DNA from: Campylobacteraceae bacterium
GTDB taxonomy: Bacteria; Campylobacterota; Campylobacteria; Campylobacterales; Sulfurovaceae
Length of the DNA stretch: 55,006 nt
Direction of reading: 5' to 3'
Assembly (NCBI GenBank): GCA_027036015.1
Contig: JALVTH010000009.1
Span: 1-55,006, forward strand
Both the position numbers and the translations under genes were made by a program. Under the pieces are notes generated by a model. It was not told where the DNA came from, did no database searches, and was given only the letters and a program-made list of their open reading frames with translations. Positions 33,770 through 43,378 of this stretch are shown piece after piece; position 1 is the first letter of the stretch, and every line of letters starts with the position of its first letter.

Positions 33770-34303
33770 ATGTTAGAAAAATTTGAACGAGTAAGTGATA
33801 AGATAATCGATTTTATTGGTGTTATTTTAGCAATTTTATTGCTGCTTCTTATTCTTAATGTTGCGTATGATGTTTTTGCAAGATATGTTTTGCATATTAA
33901 AACTGTAGCTACACAAGAGCTTGAGTGGCATAACTTTGCAATTATTATGCTTTATGGTACTGGATATGCTCTTCGTCACAATGCCCATGTAAGAGTTGAT
34001 TTTATTTATGATAAGTTAGGTCCTAAAAAACAAGCAATTATTAATATTTTTGGAGCAATATTGTTTATTATTCCTTTAGCGCTTTTGATAATTTATAGCT
34101 CTTATGAGTTTGTAATGGATTCATATACAACCAATGAAATTAGCCCAGATCCAGGGGGGCTTCCATATCGATGGATTATAAAAGCGCAAATTCCTTTTGC
34201 TTTTATCTTTTTACTCTTTTGTACACTCAATTTTATTGTAAAAAATATTAATATCTATCGTGGTAAAGAAGCTCCATTAAAAGAAGAAGAGGTGGAAGTA
34301 TGA
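33770..34303 (+). CDS. dctQ: TRAP transporter small membrane subunit
   Basis: 177 residues with four membrane helices (about 12-34, 55-73, 95-115, 137-155) and the family block RYVLHIKTVATQELEWHNF and GTGYALRHNAHVRVDFIYDK. It forms the membrane complex with DctM. Its stop overlaps dctM by 4 bases (ATGA). Confidence 0.9.
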   Translation: MLEKFERVSDKIIDFIGVILAILLLLLILNVAYDVFARYVLHIKTVATQELEWHNFAIIMLYGTGYALRHNAHVRVDFIYDKLGPKKQAIINIFGAILFIIPLALLIIYSSYEFVMDSYTTNEISPDPGGLPYRWIIKAQIPFAFIFLLFCTLNFIVKNINIYRGKEAPLKEEEVEV

Positions 34304-35637
34304 TTGGAATAGTAATGTTTGTAGCAGCTTTGCTTTTTTTGCTGCTTGGTTTTCCAGTTGCATTTACGTTTGGAGCAGTGGCTCTTTTTTTTGGTTTAGG
34401 GGCTAGTTATTTAGAAGTTATGCCAGATGGTGGAACATTTATAGACTGGATGGATGAATTTATCTCGATGTTTTCGATGCTTCCATTTAGAATCTATTCT
34501 ATTATGCAAAATAAAATTTTAATGGCTGTGCCTCTTTTTATCTTTATGGGGATTGTATTGCAAAAAAGTGAGCTTGCTGAGCGCCTTTTGCTCTCAATGG
34601 GAACACTTTTTGGCAAAATTAGAGGTGGACTTGCAGTTTCTACTGTCTTAATTGGAGCATTGCTTGCAGCTTCTACTGGAGTTGTTGGAGCAAGTGTTGT
34701 AGCAATGGGGGTAATTTCATTGCCAATTATGTTAAGAAATGGGTATGATAAAGCGCTAAGCTCTGGAACAATTTGTGCATCAGGAACGCTTGGGCAAATT
34801 ATTCCTCCATCAATTGTTTTAATTATTTTAGGAGATGTCTTTCAGTTACCTGTTGGAGATTTATTTAAATCAGCAATTATGCCAGGATTTATTTTGGTGG
34901 GCGTTTATATTCTTTATATTTTAATTCTGGCTTATCTTAAGCCAAATGTTGCTCCAGCAATTGTTAATGAAAATATTAGCTACAAAGAAAATGCAAAAAA
35001 AGCGCTCAAAGCCATTATCCCGCCACTTGTTTTAATTATTTTGGTGCTTGGCTCAATCTTTGCAGGAATTGCAACACCAACTGAATCAGCTTCACTAGGA
35101 GCAATTGGCGCAGTTATTTTAGCTGCAGCTTATAAAAAGCTCTCTTGGAGTCTTTTAAAAGATTCTTCGCTTGAAACAGTTAAAACAACAGCAATGGTTT
35201 TTGCCATTTTAGTAGGAGCTACAGCTTTTTCTATGGTATTTAATTATAGTGGTGCAGATACAATTGTAGAAGAGTTTATGACGCACTTACCAGGACAAAA
35301 ATGGGGCTTTTTGATACTTTCTATGGCAATTATTATGTTTCTTGGATTTTTTATCGATTTTATTGAGATTTCTTATATTGTAGTACCAATTTTATTGCCA
35401 ATTTCTCAAACAATAGGAATTGATCCACTTTGGTTTGCTATTTTAATTGCGCTCAATTTACAAACTTCCTTTTTAACACCACCTTTTGGATTTAGTTTGT
35501 TTTATTTAAAAGGTGTGGCACCAAAAGAGGTAAGCTCAATTGATATTTATAAAGGGGTTATTCCTTTTATTCTTTTACAAATTTTGGTGCTTGCTTCAAT
35601 TGTACTTTTCCCAAGCTTTTATGGATTTAAAGGGTAG
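34300..35637 (+). CDS. dctM: TRAP transporter large membrane subunit
   Basis: 445 residues, multi-helix IT-superfamily protein. Family motifs: [70 protein letters not shown], and [20 protein letters not shown]. It is the ion-coupled transport channel. It follows dctQ with a 4-base overlap and precedes cmoA by 2 bases. Confidence 0.93.
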   Translation: MIGIVMFVAALLFLLLGFPVAFTFGAVALFFGLGASYLEVMPDGGTFIDWMDEFISMFSMLPFRIYSIMQNKILMAVPLFIFMGIVLQKSELAERLLLSMGTLFGKIRGGLAVSTVLIGALLAASTGVVGASVVAMGVISLPIMLRNGYDKALSSGTICASGTLGQIIPPSIVLIILGDVFQLPVGDLFKSAIMPGFILVGVYILYILILAYLKPNVAPAIVNENISYKENAKKALKAIIPPLVLIILVLGSIFAGIATPTESASLGAIGAVILAAAYKKLSWSLLKDSSLETVKTTAMVFAILVGATAFSMVFNYSGADTIVEEFMTHLPGQKWGFLILSMAIIMFLGFFIDFIEISYIVVPILLPISQTIGIDPLWFAILIALNLQTSFLTPPFGFSLFYLKGVAPKEVSSIDIYKGVIPFILLQILVLASIVLFPSFYGFKG

Positions 35638-35639
35638 GG

Positions 35640-36350
35640 GTGAGAGATAGGGTTTTTGCTAAAGAGATTGAGAAAAAATTTGAGTTTGATGAGAGCGTTG
35701 CATCAGTTTTTGATGATATGCTCAAGCGCTCAGTCCCTTTTTATAAAGAGGTGCAAAAGCTTATTATTGACTTTATTAATCTTAATGCAAAAGAGGGAGA
35801 TAAGCTTATAGATTTAGGCTGTTCGACAGCCTTGTTTTTGCTTGAAGTTAAAAGCAAAGCAAAAGTCAATTTAGAGCTTTTTGGGATAGATAACTCAAAA
35901 CCAATGCTTCTTCAAGCACAAAAAAAATTGCAAGCTTATGGGATAGAAGAGATTCATCTACAATATGGCGACATTAAAGAGGTAAGTTTAGATAACTTTG
36001 ATTTTATTGTTGCAAATTATACATTACAATTTATTCGCCCAATCAATCGTCCAAAAGTTGTGCAAAAAATTTTTGATGGTTTAAAAAAAGATGGAGTTTT
36101 TATTTTTAGTGAAAAAGTAGTTTTTGAAGATAAAAAGCTTGATAAAGATATAATTGAAATCTATTATGGTTATAAAAAAGCACAAGGCTATAGTGAGTAT
36201 GAAATAAGTAAAAAAAGAGAAGCCTTAGAAAATGTGCTTATTCCTTTTACTATTTCAGAAAATATCCAAATGTGCAAAGATGTTGGATTTAAAAATGTTC
36301 ATACAATCTTTCAATGGGCAAATTTTGTTACCTTTGTTGCAAGGAAATAA
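35640..36350 (+). CDS. cmoA: carboxy-S-adenosyl-L-methionine synthase
   Basis: 236 residues. GTG start with GGGTAGGGG overlapping the dctM stop. N-terminal block DRVFA...[22 protein letters not shown] is characteristic of Cmo[16 protein letters not shown] is the SAM-binding motif [15 protein letters not shown] is also CmoA-typical. It converts SAM and prephenate to carboxy-SAM, used by CmoB to make 5-carboxymethoxyuridine at the tRNA wobble position. It sits at the end of the TRAP operon, probably by chance of packing rather than function. Confidence 0.9.
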   Translation: MRDRVFAKEIEKKFEFDESVASVFDDMLKRSVPFYKEVQKLIIDFINLNAKEGDKLIDLGCSTALFLLEVKSKAKVNLELFGIDNSKPMLLQAQKKLQAYGIEEIHLQYGDIKEVSLDNFDFIVANYTLQFIRPINRPKVVQKIFDGLKKDGVFIFSEKVVFEDKKLDKDIIEIYYGYKKAQGYSEYEISKKREALENVLIPFTISENIQMCKDVGFKNVHTIFQWANFVTFVARK

Positions 36351-36365
36351 AGCTGTAACAATATA

Positions 36366-37448
36366 TTACAAACTTTTGATAAATCCATTAAAAATTTTTG
36401 TTACTAATTCAATCCGATTAAAATAGCTTTTTTTATTGGCTCGCTCATGAATAGTATGGTCTCCATCTCCATAAGGACCAAATCCATCAAGTGTTATTGC
36501 TCCAGCACTTGCGGCAATATTGGCATCACTTCCTCCACCTCTTTTTTCGGTTAAAAGCTTGCTATTAGTCCAATTTTCTAAAAGTTTAATAAATTCAAGC
36601 TGTTTGCTATTTTCTTCCATTACATCTCTTTGTAAGTTACCACTTAATTTTGCGCTTGTTCCTTCTATATAAGATGTATTTACAATTTCATGCATCTCTT
36701 TTAAAATTCTATCTCGTTCACTTATTTTACTAAAGCGTGTTTCAAAGAGCAATTTTGCATAAGGGCTAATGGTATTTGCTCCAATTCCTCCTTCGATTTT
36801 TCCAACATTTACAGTTGTGCCTTCTTCTAAAGAGCTTAAGTGTGAAAGTGCCAAGATTTTATGGGCTGCTTCTTGGTTGGCATCAACTCCTTGAGTGTAG
36901 CAGTTGCCAGCATGAGCGGCTTTGCCTGTGATTTCTATGCTAAAGGTGCCAATTCCTTTTCTTGCAGTTACTATTTCTTCATTTTTCCCTGCAGCTTCAA
37001 AAACAAGGCAATAGGTATAGTTTTTTGCTAAATGAAAGGTTAACTCTCTTGAATCATCACTCCCTGTTTCTTCATCACTTACTAATAAAACATCGATATT
37101 ATAAATTTTTTCTTGCGCTCTTAGAGCTTCTACCATGACCATATTACCACCTTTCATGTCACAAACACCAGGACCATAAATCCACTCACTATCTTCGCTA
37201 AAATGCTCAAAAGTTCCTGGTGGAAAAACAGTATCAAGATGTCCTAAAAGGAGCATTTTAGGACCTTCTTTCTTAGCTGATTCAAAAAAAAGGTGGTTAC
37301 CAATTTCTTTTCTTTCATAAATTGTTGTTTTAAAGTTAAGTGCTTCAAACTTTTTTTGCATTAAGGCACCATTTGCATCAACACCTTTTTTATTTTTAGT
37401 ATATGAGTTTATATTGATAAGTTCGGCAAGCTCTTGAAATTCACTCAT
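36366..37448 (-). CDS. M20 metallopeptidase, glutamate-carboxypeptidase (CPG2)-like
   Basis: 360 residues from ATG 37448 after AAAAGG; the in-frame TTG at 37463 precedes it. Metal ligands of the M20 family are present: GHLDTVFPPG (His70, Asp72), GPGVCDMKGG (Asp97), DEETGS (Glu126/127), FEAAG (Glu151), and DGDHTIHERA near the C-terminus; the dimerisation domain (about 165-275) has GKAAHAGNCYTQGVDANQEA. No signal peptide, so cytoplasmic. CPG2 relatives remove C-terminal glutamate from folates or peptides. It is divergent from two ATP-grasp ligases and an M14 peptidase with 78 bp between, suggesting shared control and a role trimming their product. The substrate is not known. Confidence 0.85.
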   Translation of the reverse strand: MSEFQELAELININSYTKNKKGVDANGALMQKKFEALNFKTTIYERKEIGNHLFFESAKKEGPKMLLLGHLDTVFPPGTFEHFSEDSEWIYGPGVCDMKGGNMVMVEALRAQEKIYNIDVLLVSDEETGSDDSRELTFHLAKNYTYCLVFEAAGKNEEIVTARKGIGTFSIEITGKAAHAGNCYTQGVDANQEAAHKILALSHLSSLEEGTTVNVGKIEGGIGANTISPYAKLLFETRFSKISERDRILKEMHEIVNTSYIEGTSAKLSGNLQRDVMEENSKQLEFIKLLENWTNSKLLTEKRGGGSDANIAASAGAITLDGFGPYGDGDHTIHERANKKSYFNRIELVTKIFNGFIKSL

Positions 37449-37526
37449 TTTAAACCTTTTCAAATTTATTTTTATGTAATATAAAAATTTTAAATATTAT
37501 AAGAAATTTTTTCTAAAGGATTCATA
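37449..37526. promoter_or_regulatory. divergent intergenic region between M20 and ATP-grasp genes
   Basis: 78 bases, very AT-rich, with TATTATAAG near 37495-37503 as a possible -10 for the plus strand and ATATAAAA/TTATATT-like tracts that could serve the minus strand. It probably holds both promoters. Confidence 0.4.
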
Positions 37527-38432
37527 ATGGGCAAAGTGGGGATTTGGATGTATCAAAATGGCGGCGGTGATGTGATTGAGCAAAAGTTGGTAAATAAACT
37601 TCAAGAATCAGGCCATGAGGTAATAACAAACATTAATTTGCGTTATGCTGTAGCTGAAAATGGAAAAATACTTTTTAATGGAGAAAATCTTTATGAGCTT
37701 GATTGTTTTTTTAGTTATAATGCCGGGCAACAGACAAAATATCAGGTATATCTTTATGAAACACTTGATAAGCATGTACCATGTATTAATAATTTTAAAG
37801 CATTTCGAATCAGTGAAGATAAATTTAAAACTAATGATTTATTGAGGCAAAATGGCATAAGGACAGCAGATTATTTTTTGTGTCATAGAGAAGATGTAGA
37901 AACGATAAAGAAAAAATTTTTAGAGTGGGGCAAAGTGGTTTTTAAAACAGTTGATGGCTGGGGAGGACTTGGAATGGCTTTAGTTGATAGTAAGGATAAA
38001 CTTGATATGATTTTGCCCTTTTTAAATAGAACCGATATGCGTTTTTTTTACATTGAACAATTTATTGATTATGATGGAAGCGATTTTAGAGTGGATTTGG
38101 TAGATAATGAATTTATTGCTTGTTATGGAAGAAAAGCAAAAGAGGGAGATTGGCGCACCAATGTTACAAGTGGAGGAAGCGTTATATTAAGAGATGATTG
38201 CTCTGATGAGGTGATTGAACTTGCAAAAAGAGCGTCAAAAGCTCTTGGAATGGAAATAGCAGGAGTTGATATTATTTTTGATAGAAAACGTCAAGAGTAT
38301 GTAGTATTAGAAGTAAATGGTATTCCAGCTTTTGCAACGCCTGAGCAAGAGAAATTGGGACTTAATTTTAATGATAAAAAAATTGATAAAATTGTCGAAC
38401 TTATTAATAAAAAAATAAAGGATAAAAAATGA
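37527..38432 (+). CDS. ATP-grasp ligase, RimK/glutathione-synthetase-like
   Basis: 301 residues, cytoplasmic. The ATP-grasp core is seen: VVFKTVDGWGGLGMALV (Lys140 and the glycine-rich ATP loop), YIEQFIDYDGSDFRVDLV, RTNVTSGGSVIL and the metal site in GVDIIF (Asp248) with LEVNGIPAF (Glu262, Asn264). It is thus expected to be active, joining an amino group to a carboxylate through an acyl phosphate. The N-terminal pre-ATP-grasp domain starts GIWMYQNGGG. The following ATP-grasp gene overlaps by 4 bases (ATGA). Substrate unknown; RimK relatives add glutamate or build di/tripeptides. Confidence 0.85.
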   Translation: MGKVGIWMYQNGGGDVIEQKLVNKLQESGHEVITNINLRYAVAENGKILFNGENLYELDCFFSYNAGQQTKYQVYLYETLDKHVPCINNFKAFRISEDKFKTNDLLRQNGIRTADYFLCHREDVETIKKKFLEWGKVVFKTVDGWGGLGMALVDSKDKLDMILPFLNRTDMRFFYIEQFIDYDGSDFRVDLVDNEFIACYGRKAKEGDWRTNVTSGGSVILRDDCSDEVIELAKRASKALGMEIAGVDIIFDRKRQEYVVLEVNGIPAFATPEQEKLGLNFNDKKIDKIVELINKKIKDKK

Positions 38433-39835
38433 AAAAGTTACCAAAAATTGGACTTTTATATTTAGATTATGTTTTGCGATTTTTTGATAGAAGCAATTTT
38501 AGAGGATGGCCTGAAAAAATTGAGACAGTTGTTTATCATTGGAAGGGGGATGAAGAGCGCTTTATTAATGAAGTAAAGCGAAAAAAAATTGATGTATTAA
38601 TTGGAAATATCCCCGCAACTGCCTATGAAACCTTTAGAAAAATTGCAAAAAGATTACCTAATGTGAAATTTATTCCTTCTTTAGATAGCCAATTTGCCAA
38701 TAAATCAAAAGAAAATGTTACAAGATTTTGTCAAAAATATGATATTCCCATTCCAAAAACTTATATTTTTTATAATAAAGAAGAAGGAATGGAGTTTTTA
38801 AAAAATACAACTTATCCAAAAATTATCAAAAGAAGTTACGGTCCCAGCAATTATGGAGGATATTATGTTCATAAAGTAGATTCATACGAGGAAGCAAAAA
38901 AATTACTTGAAACTAAAAAATATTGTCCAATTTATGTGCAAGATTTTATTCCAATGAGTGCAGATATTAGAGTAATGCTTATTGGGCATAAACCAGTTTG
39001 TGCTTTTTGGAGAAGACCTCCAAAAGGACATTGGCTCACCAACACAAGCCAAGGTGGAAGTATGGATTATATGGATGTGCCAAAAGGGGTTTTGGATTTG
39101 GCTGTAAAAGTAAGCAAAGCTGCAAATGCAGAATACTGGGCATGTGATATTGCAGTTGGAAAAGAAGATGGTAAATATCGAATTTTAGAGTGTGCGACTG
39201 CTTTTGCTGCTTTTCCTTATATTAGAGATTGGATTGGACAATATTTGATGTGGAAGTTAAGTAGTGGCAGATTTCCTAAACCAAATATTCCAATATATAA
39301 CTGGGAAGAGCTTGGAAAGATTGATAGTTCGCTTCTTAGAACAATGCGTTATATTACTTTTGGGCGCTATACACCAAGCTTTGATGGGGAGTATTTTTTA
39401 AATAGAAGAAAAATTGATGAAAGAGGAGCTGTTCATAAGATTTGGGAACTTGATGAAGAGTATCCTATGTTAAACACAGAAGATAGAACTACTGAAGAGT
39501 GGCCAAGCGAAAAGTGGGATTTTACATATAAATGTAAAGGTTTTTGGAAAGAAGAACCACAAAATGAGAATAAAAAAGAATCAAATGAAGAACATAATTT
39601 TGAAGAAGTAACTGACGAAGAGCCGATACAATTTAGTGAAGAAGAGTTAATTAGCTTTTTTAAAGAGGTTTTAGGGGATAATTTCGAAAATATTACAAAG
39701 CAAATTGATATATTCAACCTTGCATATGAGCTTGATAATAATCCTCAAGCATTATTGGAGATTGAAGGAATTAGCGAAAGTGGTTTAGAAGTTTTGCTTA
39801 CAAAGTGGAATCAATTTAAAAAGGAAAGTAGTTGA
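38429..39835 (+). CDS. second ATP-grasp protein with altered metal site and C-terminal HhH-like tail
   Basis: 468 residues. ATP-grasp elements: KIIKRSYGPSNYGGYYVHKV (about 131-150), YVQDFIPMSADIRVMLIG (169-186), WLTNTSQGGSMDY, and WACDIAV (Asp240). Where E-x-N is expected the sequence is ILECATAFAAF: Glu254 is kept but Asn is Ala256. So the second Mg2+ ligand is missing and activity may be altered. Beyond residue about 355 is an acidic linker (NENKKESNEEHNFEE) and a short helical end (DIFNLAYELDNNPQALLEIE) like a helix-hairpin-helix. It overlaps its upstream ATP-grasp partner and the downstream M14 gene by 4 bases each; it may be a regulatory or heterodimer partner. Confidence 0.75.
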   Translation: MKKLPKIGLLYLDYVLRFFDRSNFRGWPEKIETVVYHWKGDEERFINEVKRKKIDVLIGNIPATAYETFRKIAKRLPNVKFIPSLDSQFANKSKENVTRFCQKYDIPIPKTYIFYNKEEGMEFLKNTTYPKIIKRSYGPSNYGGYYVHKVDSYEEAKKLLETKKYCPIYVQDFIPMSADIRVMLIGHKPVCAFWRRPPKGHWLTNTSQGGSMDYMDVPKGVLDLAVKVSKAANAEYWACDIAVGKEDGKYRILECATAFAAFPYIRDWIGQYLMWKLSSGRFPKPNIPIYNWEELGKIDSSLLRTMRYITFGRYTPSFDGEYFLNRRKIDERGAVHKIWELDEEYPMLNTEDRTTEEWPSEKWDFTYKCKGFWKEEPQNENKKESNEEHNFEEVTDEEPIQFSEEELISFFKEVLGDNFENITKQIDIFNLAYELDNNPQALLEIEGISESGLEVLLTKWNQFKKESS

Positions 39836-42408
39836 AGCATCAATACAAATCTTATCAAGATACAATCAATTTTTTAGAAGAAAAGGTTAAGGAGTATCCG
39901 CATTTAATAAAAATTGAATCAATTGGAAAGACATGGGAAAATAGAGATATTATTTTAGCAACTGTAAGTTTGGATGTTGAGTTTGCCAATTTAAAGCCAG
40001 CTCTTTTATATACAGGGACAATTCATGCAAGAGAGTGGATTGGTAATGAATTGGCTGTGGCTTTTATTGACTATTTATTAACGCATCATAAAAGCGATCC
40101 AAGAGTTATTCAAGCGCTATCACGAAATACGCTTTATATAGTGCCAGTGCTGAACCCAGATGGATTTGAATATAGCCAAAAACACTATTCATTTTGGCGT
40201 AAAAACAGAAGAAAAAACCCAGATGGAAGTTATGGAGTAGATTTAAACAGAAATTTTAGTGTTGGATGGGTAAAGAGTAATAACTACTCATCCAATGTCT
40301 ATGGAGGTCCAGCACCTTTTAGTGAACCAGAAACAAAAGCTATTAAAAATTTTGTAGATTCTCATCCAAATATTACCATTGCACTTGATTATCACTCACA
40401 AGGGAATGTTTTTTTCCCAGCACACAAATTTAACCACGAAGCTGAGATTGAAGGGACTGATTTAAATGTACTTTGTGCTAATATGAATTATGAAATAGAA
40501 AAAGTTACTGGCAGACGCTATGGGATTCATCGTGGAAAGCCTCCAGCAAAACTAATTAGCGGCAGTGGGAGAGAGTATTACTATTCAAAAGGAATTTTAG
40601 CAAGTGTTGTTGAGGTAGGAACAAGAAATATTCCAGATTATTTACAAAATATGAGTGAATCGATACATGAAAATATTCCAGCCCTTTTATATGCCCTTAA
40701 TGAAGCACATAACTATTCAAAAAATACACCTCCAAGAGTTGAGGAGTTTTTTATTGAAGAGGTAAAAAGCAATTGTGTTAAGCTAAAATGGGATTATGAT
40801 TTACAAAATTATCCAAATGTCTATTTTGAAATTTATCGAAATGAAAAACATAAAGAAGCGTGTCGAGAACCTTCTCTCATTGCAACTACAAACGAGCTTG
40901 AATATCTTGATAAAGATAGAAAAAGTGGAAAACTTTATTTTTATTATATAAGAGCTGTTGATGCTATTACTAAGCTAAAGGGTCCTTTTGCTCCACAAGT
41001 TAAAGTTATGACACAGCTTGAAAGGGATGAGTTTTTTAGAAACATTTTTCCAGCTCCGCAAGATATTGGATATGTGGCTGAGAAATCTACAAAAAATAAA
41101 GAGCATTTTGGTAAGAACTCTTTGTTTGTAGGAGTAAATAAAACATTAGGTGTTAGTTATGGTGTTTTAAAATTTAAAACTCCTTCAATTCCAAAAAATG
41201 CAATTATAAAAGAAGCAAAAATAAGTTTATACCCCCTTAATCGTGTTAATGTAAAAATAGAAAAGTATGGAGAGTGGGGAATAAGTTTTATTGAAGACGT
41301 AAAAAATTTGAGCGACTTTAATGAAATTGCCAATGCAAAGGTAATCCAAACTTTAGGTCATACTATTCCTTCACAAAAGCTCACTCAAGGTATTTGGCAA
41401 ACATGGGAATTGAATGAGTTTGAAAAAAAGATTTTGCAAGAGCAGTTACAAAAAGGTGAAGTCCTCTTTCGTTTAGAAGGGCCTACAAAGCTCCCACTTG
41501 GGGCTGATTCGCAAATGATGATGTTTGATTTAGGTTATGGTCCATTTGGTGGAGGAATTCATTACAGACCACATTTGGATATTAAATATACACTACCTCC
41601 AACAAGTGTAGAGTTAGAACCATCAACTTTAGCAACTGTTTATGAGAATGAAGTAGTTTTTGATAATCTCTCTTGCGGTTTTGATAAAGATGGGAAAGTA
41701 GTATATGGATATATGGAATTTGATTTATCCTCTTTACCAACTCCAACCGATACAGTGATAACACAAAGTTATATTCAAATTCAAAGCAAAGGGATTAAAA
41801 AAAGCAAAGAAGATATTCGATATTTGATTGAGTTTGTCAATTTAGAAAAGCTTGATTATAAGCATATTAAAAATAGAACATCACTTGGCTTTATTGATTA
41901 TGAAGTAAGCGAAGATGAGTTGCAAAAAGAAAGCACAAACTATTTTATATTTGATAGTGCAAGCAAAATAGAATTAGAAAAAATACATGAAGATAGAAAT
42001 AAAGTTGGTTTTCTAATTCGTCCAACATTAGCCTCATTAACGAAAAATCATATAATCAACTGGTATGATAAAAAGAGTCCAAATGCAGTAAAATTTGTAA
42101 TTAAATATATTAAAAGAAGAAAAGAGTCAGTTGCACAAGTAAAAAATCTTAAAGCAACCATTGAAAAAAATATGGTTAAACTTACTTGGGAAAATCCAAA
42201 AGATAAAGATTTTGTTGGAGCATTTGTGGTTCGAAATAGATTTCATCCACCAAAAAATCCACACGATGGTGTAAAACTCTATGCTGGAAAAGACAATTAT
42301 ACCTATGATAATTTTGGCAATACCAAAATTGAAAAATATTACGCTGTCTTTACATATGATGATGTGCCAAATTATAGTAAGCCTGTCATTTTACACTATA
42401 AACCCTAA
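39832..42408 (+). CDS. M14 zinc carboxypeptidase with Fn3- and DNRLRE-like domains, no signal peptide
   Basis: 858 residues, TTG start overlapping the previous TGA, with AAAAGGAAAG upstream. The catalytic domain (about 1-295) has the zinc site HAREW (His65, Glu68) and ALDYHSQG (His188), substrate-binding DLNRNF (Asn139, Arg140), and the catalytic Glu261 in SVVEVGTRN. Then an Fn3-like domain (about 300-395), two beta domains resembling DNRLRE/CBM96-type modules (about 410-580 and 600-775, with YGVLKFKTPSIPKNAIIKEA and YGYMEFDLSSLPTPTDTVI), and a last Fn3-like domain (about 785-858). Such accessory modules are usually extracellular, yet no signal peptide is present. With two ATP-grasp ligases upstream, it may trim or cyclise their product. 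Confidence 0.8.
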   Translation: MKHQYKSYQDTINFLEEKVKEYPHLIKIESIGKTWENRDIILATVSLDVEFANLKPALLYTGTIHAREWIGNELAVAFIDYLLTHHKSDPRVIQALSRNTLYIVPVLNPDGFEYSQKHYSFWRKNRRKNPDGSYGVDLNRNFSVGWVKSNNYSSNVYGGPAPFSEPETKAIKNFVDSHPNITIALDYHSQGNVFFPAHKFNHEAEIEGTDLNVLCANMNYEIEKVTGRRYGIHRGKPPAKLISGSGREYYYSKGILASVVEVGTRNIPDYLQNMSESIHENIPALLYALNEAHNYSKNTPPRVEEFFIEEVKSNCVKLKWDYDLQNYPNVYFEIYRNEKHKEACREPSLIATTNELEYLDKDRKSGKLYFYYIRAVDAITKLKGPFAPQVKVMTQLERDEFFRNIFPAPQDIGYVAEKSTKNKEHFGKNSLFVGVNKTLGVSYGVLKFKTPSIPKNAIIKEAKISLYPLNRVNVKIEKYGEWGISFIEDVKNLSDFNEIANAKVIQTLGHTIPSQKLTQGIWQTWELNEFEKKILQEQLQKGEVLFRLEGPTKLPLGADSQMMMFDLGYGPFGGGIHYRPHLDIKYTLPPTSVELEPSTLATVYENEVVFDNLSCGFDKDGKVVYGYMEFDLSSLPTPTDTVITQSYIQIQSKGIKKSKEDIRYLIEFVNLEKLDYKHIKNRTSLGFIDYEVSEDELQKESTNYFIFDSASKIELEKIHEDRNKVGFLIRPTLASLTKNHIINWYDKKSPNAVKFVIKYIKRRKESVAQVKNLKATIEKNMVKLTWENPKDKDFVGAFVVRNRFHPPKNPHDGVKLYAGKDNYTYDNFGNTKIEKYYAVFTYDDVPNYSKPVILHYKP

Positions 42409-42420
42409 AATGGGTTTTTT
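42400..42420. terminator. terminator shared by the M14 and panE-like genes
   Basis: AAACCC and GGGTTT form a six-pair stem followed by TTT on the plus strand. The M14 TAA (42406-42408) is in the loop and the convergent TAG (42407-42405) overlaps it. Confidence 0.65.
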
Positions 42421-43304
42421 AAAGAGTGATAAATTTTCTCCATTAAAGGAGCACTTACTCCTAACTTTTTACTCTCTTTAGCTACAAATCCAAGAAGAGA
42501 TTCAATTTCGCTTTTTTTGCCTTTTTCAAAATCAAGTTGCATTGAGGTTTTTGCACCTTTAATTACTTTCAAAGCTTGAGCAAGAGCATCATCAATATCT
42601 TTTTGGCTAAGAGCAATACCCTTTTTTTGGGCTAAAAGGGTAATTTCGCTAAGAAGCTTTTTAAAATCATTTTGATATTTTGAAGCAATAATATCCATAG
42701 ATGTTTTATAATATGTTGTCAAAGCAGCCATTGCCGAGATAAAAAGAAATTTTTTCCAAATCTCATAATCGATATTTTGAGTAAATTTGTGGCGAAGTTT
42801 GGCATTATCAAAAAGTGTGGCAATTTGTTTTTGACTTTTTGTATCAATTGCACCGCCCCAGCAAAGTTTAAAAACTTTACCCTTTTTTTCAATGACTCCA
42901 GGCTCTTTTAGATGCGAAATAATATAAATGCAACCTTTAAGCACTATCGCATTTGGATAATATTTTTTAATTGTTACATCGTGTTCAACGCCATTTAAAA
43001 GTGGCAAAATGATTGTGTTTCTATTAATATTATTTTTTAGTTGTTCTAAAAGTGGTTCTAAATCGTATGATTTAACAGCAATTAGAATAAAATCAAAAAT
43101 ACCTTCTTCTTTTAGATTATCAACTACTTTAAATGGCTTAATAATAAACTCTTCATTATTATCAATAACTTTGAGTCCATTTTTTTTGATAGTCTCAAGG
43201 TGAGAGGCTCTTGCTAAAAGTGTAACTTTGGCATTGCTATTTTGAATAAGCTTTGCTCCAATATATCCGCCAACCCCTCCAGCTGCTGCAATTAAAATTT
43301 TCAC
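42405..43304 (-). CDS. ketopantoate reductase family protein (PanE/ApbA)
   Basis: 299 residues. N-terminal NADP-binding motif AAAGGVGGYIGAKL and ILIAVKSYDLEPLLEQL; LPLLNGVEHD follows; the C-terminal helical domain has EIWKKFLFISAMAALTTYYK (the catalytic Lys in the KF region) and the long helix LAQKKGIALS. It reduces 2-dehydropantoate to pantoate for CoA synthesis; family members with other substrates exist, so the symbol panE is likely but not certain. It converges with the ligase/peptidase operon, sharing a terminator. Confidence 0.85.
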   Translation of the reverse strand: MKILIAAAGGVGGYIGAKLIQNSNAKVTLLARASHLETIKKNGLKVIDNNEEFIIKPFKVVDNLKEEGIFDFILIAVKSYDLEPLLEQLKNNINRNTIILPLLNGVEHDVTIKKYYPNAIVLKGCIYIISHLKEPGVIEKKGKVFKLCWGGAIDTKSQKQIATLFDNAKLRHKFTQNIDYEIWKKFLFISAMAALTTYYKTSMDIIASKYQNDFKKLLSEITLLAQKKGIALSQKDIDDALAQALKVIKGAKTSMQLDFEKGKKSEIESLLGFVAKESKKLGVSAPLMEKIYHSLKNPF

Positions 43305-43378
43305 TCAAACTCCTTGAATAAAATTATCATTATCTTAACAAAATGTGATAAAAAGAGGATAAAAAGTTATTAAATAGT

